Shown here: piece by piece, positions 18,601 through 27,051 of the stretch
Layout: each line of letters opens with the position of its first letter
Position numbering within the stretch: the stretch's first letter is position 1
Assembly (NCBI GenBank): GCA_009937205.1
Contig: JAACCR010000138.1
Span: 1-33,811, forward strand
Reading direction: 5' to 3'
From: Methanobacteriota archaeon
GTDB lineage: Archaea > Thermoplasmatota > Poseidoniia > Poseidoniales > Poseidoniaceae
DNA: 33,811 nt
Program-made: the position numbers and the translations under genes
Notes under the pieces: model-generated
What the model was told of the DNA's origin: nothing
Databases searched by the model: none
What the model saw: only the letters and a program-made list of their open reading frames with translations

Positions 18601-19036
18601 CAAGGCCCGTTTGGCAACTGAAATACCAGTTGCTACAAAAGGTGGTGCTTATCTTACAGTAAGGGAAGAAGACAAGTTAGACCTGATTCCTATTGCCCAG
18701 TCATTGGTAGATCTAAACTTCACAATTTTTGCTACACCTGGTACTGCAGATGTATTGCGTAAATCCAATATTCCTGTGACCACGTCTTATCGAATTGCGG
18801 AAAGAATGCATCCAGATTCTTTAGATTTAATGAGAAAAGGAGATGTCAACTTCATTGTAAATGTACCTACTATATCCGGCGGTGCAGTTCGTGATGGAAA
18901 TATGATGCGACGCTTAGCAGTTGAATTGAATATACCATTTGTCACAACAATGCGTGGTGCGGTAATGGAAGTTGCAGCAATGAAGGCAAGTATGGAAAAT
19001 ATACTTGAACCAAGGCACCTAGAAGTGCACTATTGA
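15692..19036 (+). CDS. carB: Carbamoyl-phosphate synthase large subunit
   Basis: Duplicated ATP-grasp halves: '[27 protein letters not shown]' and '[27 protein letters not shown]'. C-terminal MGS-like domain. TAATG overlap with carA. Confidence 0.98.
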   Translation: [1114 protein letters not shown]

Positions 19037-19041
19037 TTTAT

Positions 19042-20292
19042 TCAACAAGCATCGTATGCTTCGATGATATATTTTGTTAGAGGGCTTGTCCAAGCGAGTT
19101 CACTAATCCCAGCTTCTCCCTCAATGGCATAGATTCTAACAACATCACGAACACGAACATTTCCTTCACTTGAACGCGCAACAATTGTTGCAGGTTTGAC
19201 AGTCTTTCCAGTTCCATGTGGATCGTATATTGTGTCAAGAGCCTCAGAAAGGAACCAGTCTGCCTTACCTGCAGCCTTACCTTCATATGTTTTCTTAGGA
19301 GTCTTTGCACCAAACATACCGCCACCGGTTTTCTTCTTGGTACCACCTGATGTTGGTTTCTTTTTATTCGACGAAGCAGATGATTTACCTGCACTTGCAC
19401 TCTTAGTGGCTGATGAAGAACTTGCAGCACCTCTGCCCGAAAATTCTTGTTCCATCTCAGAGCGAATTTCATTCTCTAATTCTTTGCGAATCTCTTTTTC
19501 TAATTTCTCTCGTAATTTTTCTTCAATAGCAGCAGGATTATTCTTTCCGGATAGAGCGATTGCATCATCTCTCTCATCGGTTAGTATTTGCAATGTGCCT
19601 AGATAGTGAGATGCTACTTGAATAAGAGCAGTTTCCATAGAAGCCTCAAGTTGCATTGACACAACATCATTGGAAGAGTCTCTCCACTTTCTCCATTGCA
19701 ACATAGTATTTGCATGGATGTCAGAACCACATTTAGGGCAGAAACTTCGCTTTGGCGGTTTTAGGACTGGTATTGCTCGCATTGCATCTGGGTCAATCCC
19801 CTCATGCTCTCCACTTGCAACATCGTGAATATGTGTGGAAGCTTCCATTCCATTATCCATTGCTTCTCTAAACATACCCTCTTTCAAATCCAATCTTCCA
19901 GATTGAATTAAATCCCAGCCATTGGTGTCTCGTATAACTGCCATAACCGCAGCATTAGAAGCAGGTGATTTGCCCCACTCGTAGTTTGAAAAGGACTTTG
20001 AGGAACTATTTTCGTCCTCTTCAGCGAGTGTAAGGTCAATTTCATCACCTTCTGCAGGCGCAGCGATTCCCATAAGAATCGGATTTGCGCCTTCCTCTAC
20101 TTTGGCAATCATATCGAATTTCTCAGCCATTGAAAGGTCATCGCGAATACGAATTACATCTTTCAGTTGATTTAAATCATGACCAGTTGCAGTGATTGGA
20201 CCTTGACCGTCCATATCATGGCCGCAGGATAAACAGAATTTTGCTGCCGCCTCAACGCCTGCTTCACAGGTTGGACAATAGACACCGGCCAT
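19042..20292 (-). CDS. Zinc-ribbon protein with low-complexity basic linker, hypothetical
   Basis: N-terminal 'YCPTCEAGVEAAAKFCLSCGHD', internal 'FCPKCGSDI', then a Ser/Lys/Gly-rich linker and a conserved-looking C-terminus. Start MAGVYCPTC at 20292 within ORF to 20343. Confidence 0.65.
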   Translation of the reverse strand: MAGVYCPTCEAGVEAAAKFCLSCGHDMDGQGPITATGHDLNQLKDVIRIRDDLSMAEKFDMIAKVEEGANPILMGIAAPAEGDEIDLTLAEEDENSSSKSFSNYEWGKSPASNAAVMAVIRDTNGWDLIQSGRLDLKEGMFREAMDNGMEASTHIHDVASGEHEGIDPDAMRAIPVLKPPKRSFCPKCGSDIHANTMLQWRKWRDSSNDVVSMQLEASMETALIQVASHYLGTLQILTDERDDAIALSGKNNPAAIEEKLREKLEKEIRKELENEIRSEMEQEFSGRGAASSSSATKSASAGKSSASSNKKKPTSGGTKKKTGGGMFGAKTPKKTYEGKAAGKADWFLSEALDTIYDPHGTGKTVKPATIVARSSEGNVRVRDVVRIYAIEGEAGISELAWTSPLTKYIIEAYDAC

Positions 20293-20384
20293 AAAGTGCG
20301 AAGATACTTCACCACATTTGAAGGGTATGCCTAATTTCAGCAAAAGCGAGTAGATTACCGCCTACTTATGAAAAGCCGTCAATA

Positions 20385-20408
20385 ATATAAAACTCCATAG
20401 GGAGTTAG
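20385..20408 (-). terminator. Candidate terminator of the LysRS gene
   Basis: Inverted repeat AACTCC-atag-GGAGTT (20391-20406). Read on the minus strand it is followed by a U-rich run (ttttatattatt). Confidence 0.4.
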
Positions 20409-20426
20409 TAAATAATTTCTAAACAA

Positions 20427-22031
20427 TTAATCTAATTGGCAACAAGAATCTAATTGCTTTAGGATTGTATTCTTATCCATTTCAGCCAGAATAGGAGCCA
20501 AACGAGGTCCTCTTTCAAGTCCCATTAATGCCGCATAGGCAGCGCGATATGCGCTTCTTGGACTCATGTCGTTATCCTTGGCAGATTGAGGGATTGCACT
20601 GCCGATTGATTCAGCATCCCATTGACAATTTCGTAGCGCAGTAGTCAATCCCTTCAAAGCAGATTTCTCATCATTATCCAATAGTGATAATGCCTTTTCA
20701 TCGGGTTGAGACAATATTCTGATCCTCATTTCCTCAGGAAAGTGCTCACTTTCGATCCAATGCCTCATACGGGCGAGTCTATCTTCTAATTGCTTAGTAG
20801 GCTCAGTAATCGCTGAAGATGAGATTAGACTCTGCCAGATTGCATCGTCGCTGGATTTAGTTTGGGCTAATAATGCCAGATGTCTAAATGACACTGAAGT
20901 AGCCTTTGCTATTGTACCAGGTTCAACCATGGACAGGCGAAGTGCTGCTTTTGCATCCTCTACTTGAACAAGTTGTCTGCGGCTAATATTTTCATCATTT
21001 ATTTCACTATCAAAATCTCTAGTACAAAGTCTTTCAAATTCGTCAGCTAAAGTTACTAATCCCATTCCAGTATCAAACTCTATAGCCTTATTAGGTTTTG
21101 AATTAGCAATCAGTAGTCTTAGGATTTGAGGAGGTACTAAGCGCAATGCTTCAATTGGCCCAATGGTGACTCCAGACGATGATGACATTGTGCCCTTTCC
21201 ACGTAAACTAATCCATTCATAGGTCAGAGGTTGCGGTGGTTGGTGTCCTAGAAGTGTGGAAATTTCTCTACCGGTTGCATATGAACCACCCGCTGCGCCA
21301 TGATCCTTGCCAAATGCTTCGCAAGTGACTCCAATCCAACTCCATTTTGCTGGCCAATCAATTCTCCAAGGTAACTTCCCTTCCCCTTTTGTAATATCTG
21401 AAGAACCTTCAACGCCATGGGAATCGATCCAATGAACCAGTGGATATTCGTATCCAGTGACCTTTACGCCATCTAAAGATTGCTTGCTATCAAGTGGGCT
21501 CCATGGAAACCAATCACTTGCTAATTCTCTAGTTGAGACTCTCTCAATAATTTCTCTTATCTGTTCGGCTGAATCACAAGCGATTTTGGTCATTTCTGCG
21601 AATTTACCATCCCGGTAAGAACTCAAATTATCTATGATTCGTGGTCTCACTCCAATTTCTGCTAATGCCTCCATGAAAGGGGTCAAGAAATGGTCAGCAT
21701 AGGTCCATCCATCATCATTGAACCGCTGCCAATCAGGATTATTATCTCCCTCTCTTGGTGCAGGTATTGCACCAATCTGGTGGCCAATGAATTGTTCAAA
21801 TTCTGGACCTAGAAAATTGTAGACTTTACGTAACGGGTCTGCTGAATCTACAATGAATATGAAATCGACATCAAGACCAGCATCTCTAGCAGCTCTTGCC
21901 AACATATCTCCAGTTAGTATTTCTCTTAAGTGGCCTATATGAAATTCACCACTTGGAGTAATACCTGTGGAGATCACATGAGTATTACCTCTATGCGACA
22001 AAGACTTTGCCGCTACATCTGCCCAGTGCAC
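20427..22031 (-). CDS. lysS: Lysyl-tRNA synthetase, class I
   Basis: 'ISTGITPSGEFHIGHLREILTGDML' HIGH motif; 'GKGTMSSSSGVTIGP' class I LysRS KMSKS-equivalent. Confidence 0.94.
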   Translation of the reverse strand: MHWADVAAKSLSHRGNTHVISTGITPSGEFHIGHLREILTGDMLARAARDAGLDVDFIFIVDSADPLRKVYNFLGPEFEQFIGHQIGAIPAPREGDNNPDWQRFNDDGWTYADHFLTPFMEALAEIGVRPRIIDNLSSYRDGKFAEMTKIACDSAEQIREIIERVSTRELASDWFPWSPLDSKQSLDGVKVTGYEYPLVHWIDSHGVEGSSDITKGEGKLPWRIDWPAKWSWIGVTCEAFGKDHGAAGGSYATGREISTLLGHQPPQPLTYEWISLRGKGTMSSSSGVTIGPIEALRLVPPQILRLLIANSKPNKAIEFDTGMGLVTLADEFERLCTRDFDSEINDENISRRQLVQVEDAKAALRLSMVEPGTIAKATSVSFRHLALLAQTKSSDDAIWQSLISSSAITEPTKQLEDRLARMRHWIESEHFPEEMRIRILSQPDEKALSLLDNDEKSALKGLTTALRNCQWDAESIGSAIPQSAKDNDMSPRSAYRAAYAALMGLERGPRLAPILAEMDKNTILKQLDSCCQLD

Positions 22032-22042
22032 TATGATTCACC

Positions 22043-22624
22043 TCAGACTGCAACAGCTCTAATGATTCCACGTAAAGGAACGCCGTCAATCTCGTTACGG
22101 GTGGTTTTGTTTACCAATACCACTACGAGTCCGACCTCTCCACCTGAATCGCGGATTGCTTTGATTGTACGTGACATAGTTACTCCAGATGAAAGAACAT
22201 CGTCAACAATAGCAACTCTCTTACCAGCAACTTGGCCATATTTATTAGAAAGAGAGCCCTTTCCATTTCCACTATCAGTGGTCCTATAGACAGTCATTTC
22301 CGAATCGATCATACGAGCCACTTCGTGACCAAATGCCATTCCATTAATCGAAATTCCTACGACTGTATCAGTTTCTCCGAGTCCCATTTCTTCATCAACA
22401 ACATCACCCATTATTGCACCAATCGCTGCAATACGGCCTGGTTTGACACCAATAGTTCTCCAACCAATTCGTACATCCTTTGGATGATTTTCGTTTTCTC
22501 CTGTGAGGAGCCAAGCAATAGTATCCTGTGATAATGATAATTCATCAGCAATCTGTTGGGAGTTTAATCCCTCAATGCGCAGATTAGTTGCGAGGGTGCG
22601 TAATTCTTCGATACTTAATACCAT
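22043..22624 (-). CDS. Orotate-phosphoribosyltransferase-like regulator with N-terminal HTH (GfcR family)
   Basis: HTH 'LNSQQIADELSLSQDTIAWLL'; PRPP-binding loop 'RVAIVDDVLSSGVTM'. Confidence 0.82.
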   Translation of the reverse strand: MVLSIEELRTLATNLRIEGLNSQQIADELSLSQDTIAWLLTGENENHPKDVRIGWRTIGVKPGRIAAIGAIMGDVVDEEMGLGETDTVVGISINGMAFGHEVARMIDSEMTVYRTTDSGNGKGSLSNKYGQVAGKRVAIVDDVLSSGVTMSRTIKAIRDSGGEVGLVVVLVNKTTRNEIDGVPLRGIIRAVAV

Positions 22625-22660
22625 TAAACCAAAGGGGGTTGCCCCACCCGATTCAAACCT

Positions 22661-22687
22661 TTGCTTGTAATACCTCTATACAAGCAA
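22661..22687. promoter_or_regulatory. Perfect 9-bp dyad in a divergent intergenic region
   Basis: TTGCTTGTA-atacctcta-TACAAGCAA, between the GfcR-like gene (minus, start 22624) and aIF2-beta (plus, start 22736). Confidence 0.5.
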
Positions 22688-22735
22688 CATCTAGCCCTAC
22701 AAAGGCTTCAAGAAAGGTCGGCACAGGGAAGGGGC

Positions 22736-23146
22736 ATGGGCGACTTCGAATATGAGGCTCTTCTCGACCGAGCCAGAGAAAATATTCCAGAAGAGATATC
22801 TTCAGGTTCTCGTTGGAAATTACCTACTCCTCAGATAATGATCGAAGGTTCAAATACAATTCTTAGAAACTTCAATGAATTGGTTTCTATGATGGATAGA
22901 GATGATAATCACGTATACCAATTCATCCTAAATGAGTTAGGAACTTCCGGTTCAAGAGATGGACCACGTGCTAGATTCAAGGGAAGAATTCCACCAAAGA
23001 GAATCAAGCGAACTATCGTTAATTATGTCAATACATACATCAAGTGTAGTCAATGTTCAGCACCTGATACTCACTTTGTCAAAGAGGATAGAACTACTCT
23101 TCTAAAGTGTCAAGCATGTGGTGCTACAAGACCAGTTAAACTTTGA
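22736..23146 (+). CDS. Translation initiation factor aIF2, beta subunit
   Basis: 'FEYEALLDRARENIPEE', 'IQ/YIKCSQCSAPDTHFVKEDRTTLLKCQACGATRPV' zinc ribbon. Start MGDFEYEALL at 22736. Confidence 0.94.
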   Translation: MGDFEYEALLDRARENIPEEISSGSRWKLPTPQIMIEGSNTILRNFNELVSMMDRDDNHVYQFILNELGTSGSRDGPRARFKGRIPPKRIKRTIVNYVNTYIKCSQCSAPDTHFVKEDRTTLLKCQACGATRPVKL

Positions 23147-23470
23147 TTAGTCTAATTTTAGGAGTTGCTTTTCAGCAATCTTTCCCGTTTTAAGATGCTC
23201 AAGAATTGGTATTAGATCATTTTCATCATTGATAGTATACCAAATACCTTCTGGATAAACCACGCAAGTAGTCCCTTGATCACAATAATCTAAGCAACCT
23301 GATTTCTGCACTCTTATCTCACTCAAGCCTGCTTTAATAGCAGCTAGTTTTAGAGATTTCATGTAGTCTATACTACCTCTGTCAAAACAATTTGGTCTTA
23401 CAGCTCCTTCAGGTCTTTGATGTCCACAGATAAAGACATGGCGCGAATAACCTACATCGCCCTCCGGCAT
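23147..23470 (-). CDS. (2Fe-2S) ferredoxin domain protein, thioredoxin-like fold
   Basis: 'HVFICGHQRPEGAVRPNCFDRGS...KSGCLDYCDQGTTCVVYPEGIWY', a four-Cys pattern. Confidence 0.85.
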   Translation of the reverse strand: MPEGDVGYSRHVFICGHQRPEGAVRPNCFDRGSIDYMKSLKLAAIKAGLSEIRVQKSGCLDYCDQGTTCVVYPEGIWYTINDENDLIPILEHLKTGKIAEKQLLKLD

Positions 23471-23476
23471 TGTGCC

Positions 23477-23920
23477 TCAACCCCAAAGGTGAGCATCATC
23501 GTTTCCGCTTTTTTGCTTCTCTACTTTTTCGTGTAAACTGCTACGGCGCTTCATATCATCTCTTTCGAATGCTAGTAATTCTGAATCGTCAATATATGGA
23601 GGGCGAGTATGAGCTACTAAAACGACCTGGACGATTACATCTCGCGAAATATAGTGGCTTTTACCATCCTCGGTTAGTATTTCAAGGCTTGACTTACCGC
23701 TTGATAACAAACGACCTTTAATCCAGCCATCGTTTCCTTCAGCAAGTGCTCTTGCATCCATTAAAATCTCAATTAGATCATCACGGCGGAGGCCGTGGCG
23801 TCTCTCAAGCAGATTTCCATTATGTATTCCAACATTAGATTCAAGGTCCGGAGAGCCCATTTCTTCCCATAATGTTTGCGCCCACCCCGGTAAGTCAATG
23901 CCGTTCTTCTTCTTCGCCAT
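23477..23920 (-). CDS. Hypothetical protein
   Basis: 147-aa ORF in the same direction as, and 6 bp from, the ferredoxin gene. No motif recognised. Confidence 0.6.
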   Translation of the reverse strand: MAKKKNGIDLPGWAQTLWEEMGSPDLESNVGIHNGNLLERRHGLRRDDLIEILMDARALAEGNDGWIKGRLLSSGKSSLEILTEDGKSHYISRDVIVQVVLVAHTRPPYIDDSELLAFERDDMKRRSSLHEKVEKQKSGNDDAHLWG

Positions 23921-24094
23921 GTTGTAGTTGATTAGGCGACGCTACTTGAACGCTCGTACTTGCACTAATGGATTTATTTCCACAAAAAGTTCATCGGGAT
24001 GCTATATTTCGTATTAGTAGTGCAATAATTGTCGCTTATTTAGGGGAGTGCCTTCATCAAGGGTGGGCTACCGGCATGGAATGGAGGAATAGGC

Positions 24095-25261
24095 TTGAAG
24101 GTCTCATGGCGAACAATACCAACAGTCCTTTTGGAGGACGAAGTTCTCGACAAAGCCTTCTCTAGGGCGCGAAAAGCAGCTGATAGAGTTGATGATTCAG
24201 ACAAAGTATTTCGCGTAAGAAAACAGATGAACAGAATGGTTCAGACCGCAGCAGATGTAATTTACAATCAGTTTACTGAGATGGTAGAATGCTGGCCAAG
24301 TCTAGACCAGTCACCTCAATTCGATATAGCAATGATAGATGCCTGTGTAGGATGTGATGATTATCGGCATCACCTTTCAATGCTACAGTGGGCTGCGAAG
24401 AGGATCACATCTATCGCAGGACAAAACTCCAAGAAAATTGTACGTACTGCTAGGACTGAATTAATGCACGATGCAAGAAAGGAAGCATATGGTCGAATAA
24501 GTTCTGTTATGCGCCAAGTTGGTAAATCCTTACTATGGTTAAGTGAAGCGAGAGAGACTCTTAAAAAGTTACCAACAATTAATTCTGAATTGCCTTGTAT
24601 TGTGGTCTGTGGTGCTCCAAATGTCGGTAAATCAGCCTTTATTTCTGCATTGAGTTCAGGTAATATGGCAGTGAATCATTATCCATTTACTACTAAACAA
24701 ATACACGTTGGGCATTTCTTCCATAGAAGACTTCAGCATCAATTAGTTGACACTCCTGGTTTACTTGACAGGCCGATGATAAATAGAAATGCAATTGAAA
24801 TGCAAGCGATAGCAGCATTAGAAAATACAGGCTCGTTAGTTCTATTTTTACTGGATGGGAGCGAGCAATGTGGGACTCCTATGGAGGAACAATTGAATCT
24901 TCTTGAAGAAGTTAAAGGATTATTACCAGAGACTGATTTATTGGTTGTATCATCAAAAGCAGATTTACTAAATCCAAAGCCAGAGATGTGGGATGAAGTT
25001 ATTGCAGCTGAAAAGCAATGGCGTGATGAAGGTAGTGAAGGTGACCCACAATTGCCACTTCTCTATGACAATCAAGGCCGTCCAACAATGTCAGCAACAG
25101 AATTCGCTGGAATGGATGCGATGAGAATGGAAATAGTTCACCGAGTGAAATCTGCTCGCGATATAGACCCTCTAAGTTTACCAGAGGGATGGTATCGTAG
25201 AGATCTCGATATTGCTAAACCTAAGTATATGAAAACAAGAGACTGGGACCGACGTGAATGA
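24095..25261 (+). CDS. Nog1-family GTPase
   Basis: 'TIPTVLLEDEVLDKAFSRARKAA' Nog1 N-terminus; P-loop 'GAPNVGKSAFI'; 'DTPGLLD'; 'SSKADLL'. TTG start. Confidence 0.88.
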   Translation: MKVSWRTIPTVLLEDEVLDKAFSRARKAADRVDDSDKVFRVRKQMNRMVQTAADVIYNQFTEMVECWPSLDQSPQFDIAMIDACVGCDDYRHHLSMLQWAAKRITSIAGQNSKKIVRTARTELMHDARKEAYGRISSVMRQVGKSLLWLSEARETLKKLPTINSELPCIVVCGAPNVGKSAFISALSSGNMAVNHYPFTTKQIHVGHFFHRRLQHQLVDTPGLLDRPMINRNAIEMQAIAALENTGSLVLFLLDGSEQCGTPMEEQLNLLEEVKGLLPETDLLVVSSKADLLNPKPEMWDEVIAAEKQWRDEGSEGDPQLPLLYDNQGRPTMSATEFAGMDAMRMEIVHRVKSARDIDPLSLPEGWYRRDLDIAKPKYMKTRDWDRRE

Positions 25262-25262
25262 C

Positions 25263-27041
25263 TCACATTTGCTCAATCGGAATGATCCCTACACCTTGCA
25301 TACCTGCTTTCAATAGATTTCTTGTTACTTCTGAAACCTGCAGATAGAGTGGGTTTGGAACTCCTTCAACTAGAATGTGGCAATCTCTGTAAAACCCGTT
25401 GTAAGCATTTGCCAAATCTAGTAATTGAGCCGCAAACAAATGTGGCTTCCTCATATTTACTGCTTTGTCGAGTATATCGTTATGTCTTGCAATCGTTCTT
25501 AGAAGTTCTACAAGTCCAGTTGGCATCTCTTGTTGCGAATAATCAATTTTAGATTCTATGATTGAATCAACATCAGCACCTGCTTCAATACAGCGTAGCA
25601 TTACAGAATGTGCCCTAGTATGGCTGTACATGATGAATGGTGCTGAACCTGCCTCAAATGCAAGTGCTTCTTCCCAACGGAATGTGAATCCTTTGTCAGG
25701 GCTCACTTTTATGATATTGAAACGAACAGCAGAAACACCTACAGCCTCTGCAATTTCCACCACCTTTTCTTCCGAATAATCAGGACGTAATTCTCTTACA
25801 ATAGTTGCGGCTTGTGCTTGTGCTTCCTCAAGTAAATCATCCATGAAAACTACGTTTCCTTTTCGTGTAGACATCTTTCCTTCTGGTAACTTGATAAAAC
25901 TATAGAACAGAACCTCTGGAACTCGTTCTCCTAATTCTGTTAGAGCCATTGCAACTTGCTTGCCCTGTAATTTATGATCCTCTCCCAGAACATTAATCAA
26001 ATCATCACTCTGTTGCCATTTCCACATATGATATGCAATATCTCTAGTTGCATAGAGTGATGAACCATCTCCTCTTCTAAAGAAGAATTCAGTCTTACCC
26101 TTTAGACCACGTTGGCCTAAATCAAGGTAGCCTGCACCATTATCTGCTTCACCATAAATATCCATTTCACTGAGTCTTTGCATCAATTTTGCGACATCTC
26201 CCTCGATGACGAATTTGGATTCCTTAGTGAAGGTATCAAAATTGATTCCTAATCTGCTAAGAGTTGTCAGCATTCCATCAAGAACGGGTTGGTAGGCTGA
26301 TTCAAACTGATTTAGGACATTTTGGTCACCATGTTCACTAGCATGAACTAATCTTCCGATTTCATCCTCTATCGCTTGAGTGTTTTCACCTTCACGCATT
26401 TTCTGTGCAGCTTGATACCAGCGAACAGTTTCGTGGTCGGCCTTGCCTGACCAACGAGGATTTACGGCATCTCTTCCGGCTAGGGTTTGCTCAACTTGTT
26501 CCTTGCTAAGGTTTGCAAGAGCCCATGCTAATACTGCAACTTGCTTACCCATGTCATCAACATAATATTCTGCTCTGACTTCGTTTACAAATAACCGATG
26601 AAGACGAACTAAGGAATCACCGAGTATTGCGTTTCTTGCTCTGCCGACGTGGAATGGTCCATTTGGGTTTGCAGAGGTATGCTCAATGAGAACCTTCCTC
26701 CCCGTACTGTTCATCGTTCCTAAAGCATCACCAATGCGAACTTTACCTGACAAAATTTGTTGCGCTAACCAATTGACATTGGCTTTGATGTTAAGGTATC
26801 CACCAACTGCAGAAACTTCACCTATCGCTGGATTAGAAGAGATTTCATCAGCAATTGATTGAGCTAATTCAATTGGATTTCTTGACAACTGTTTGGCCAA
26901 AGGAAAACATGGAAGTGAAAGGTCTCCTTGAGATGTATCGCGGCTAGGTGCTAACATTTGGCGCCAATGATCACCAGAAATACCAGCTTTGACAAGAGCC
27001 TGGCCAATCAGTTGTTCAATCTCATCTCGTAGAAGTTTCAA
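25263..27041 (-). CDS. argS: Arginyl-tRNA synthetase
   Basis: 'SANPNGPFHVGRARNAILGDSL', 'YYVDDMG', 'KLPEGKMSTRKGNVV'. Confidence 0.97.
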   Translation of the reverse strand: MKLLRDEIEQLIGQALVKAGISGDHWRQMLAPSRDTSQGDLSLPCFPLAKQLSRNPIELAQSIADEISSNPAIGEVSAVGGYLNIKANVNWLAQQILSGKVRIGDALGTMNSTGRKVLIEHTSANPNGPFHVGRARNAILGDSLVRLHRLFVNEVRAEYYVDDMGKQVAVLAWALANLSKEQVEQTLAGRDAVNPRWSGKADHETVRWYQAAQKMREGENTQAIEDEIGRLVHASEHGDQNVLNQFESAYQPVLDGMLTTLSRLGINFDTFTKESKFVIEGDVAKLMQRLSEMDIYGEADNGAGYLDLGQRGLKGKTEFFFRRGDGSSLYATRDIAYHMWKWQQSDDLINVLGEDHKLQGKQVAMALTELGERVPEVLFYSFIKLPEGKMSTRKGNVVFMDDLLEEAQAQAATIVRELRPDYSEEKVVEIAEAVGVSAVRFNIIKVSPDKGFTFRWEEALAFEAGSAPFIMYSHTRAHSVMLRCIEAGADVDSIIESKIDYSQQEMPTGLVELLRTIARHNDILDKAVNMRKPHLFAAQLLDLANAYNGFYRDCHILVEGVPNPLYLQVSEVTRNLLKAGMQGVGIIPIEQM

Positions 27042-27051
27042 TTAATTCACC

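Noticed and set aside
19077-19606. Alternative-frame ORFs over the zinc-ribbon protein (19077-19472 minus; 19196-19606 plus)
   Set aside because: They arise from the low-complexity linker region. The 19042-20292 frame has zinc ribbons and balanced composition.
23960-24025. Inverted repeat TTGCACTA ... TAGTGCAA
   Set aside because: An 8-bp match across a 50-nt spacer in ~170 bp is plausible by chance.
23968-24165. Plus-strand 65-aa ORF before the Nog1 gene
   Set aside because: It overlaps the Nog1 start in another frame, has no recognisable motif, and is likely chance.
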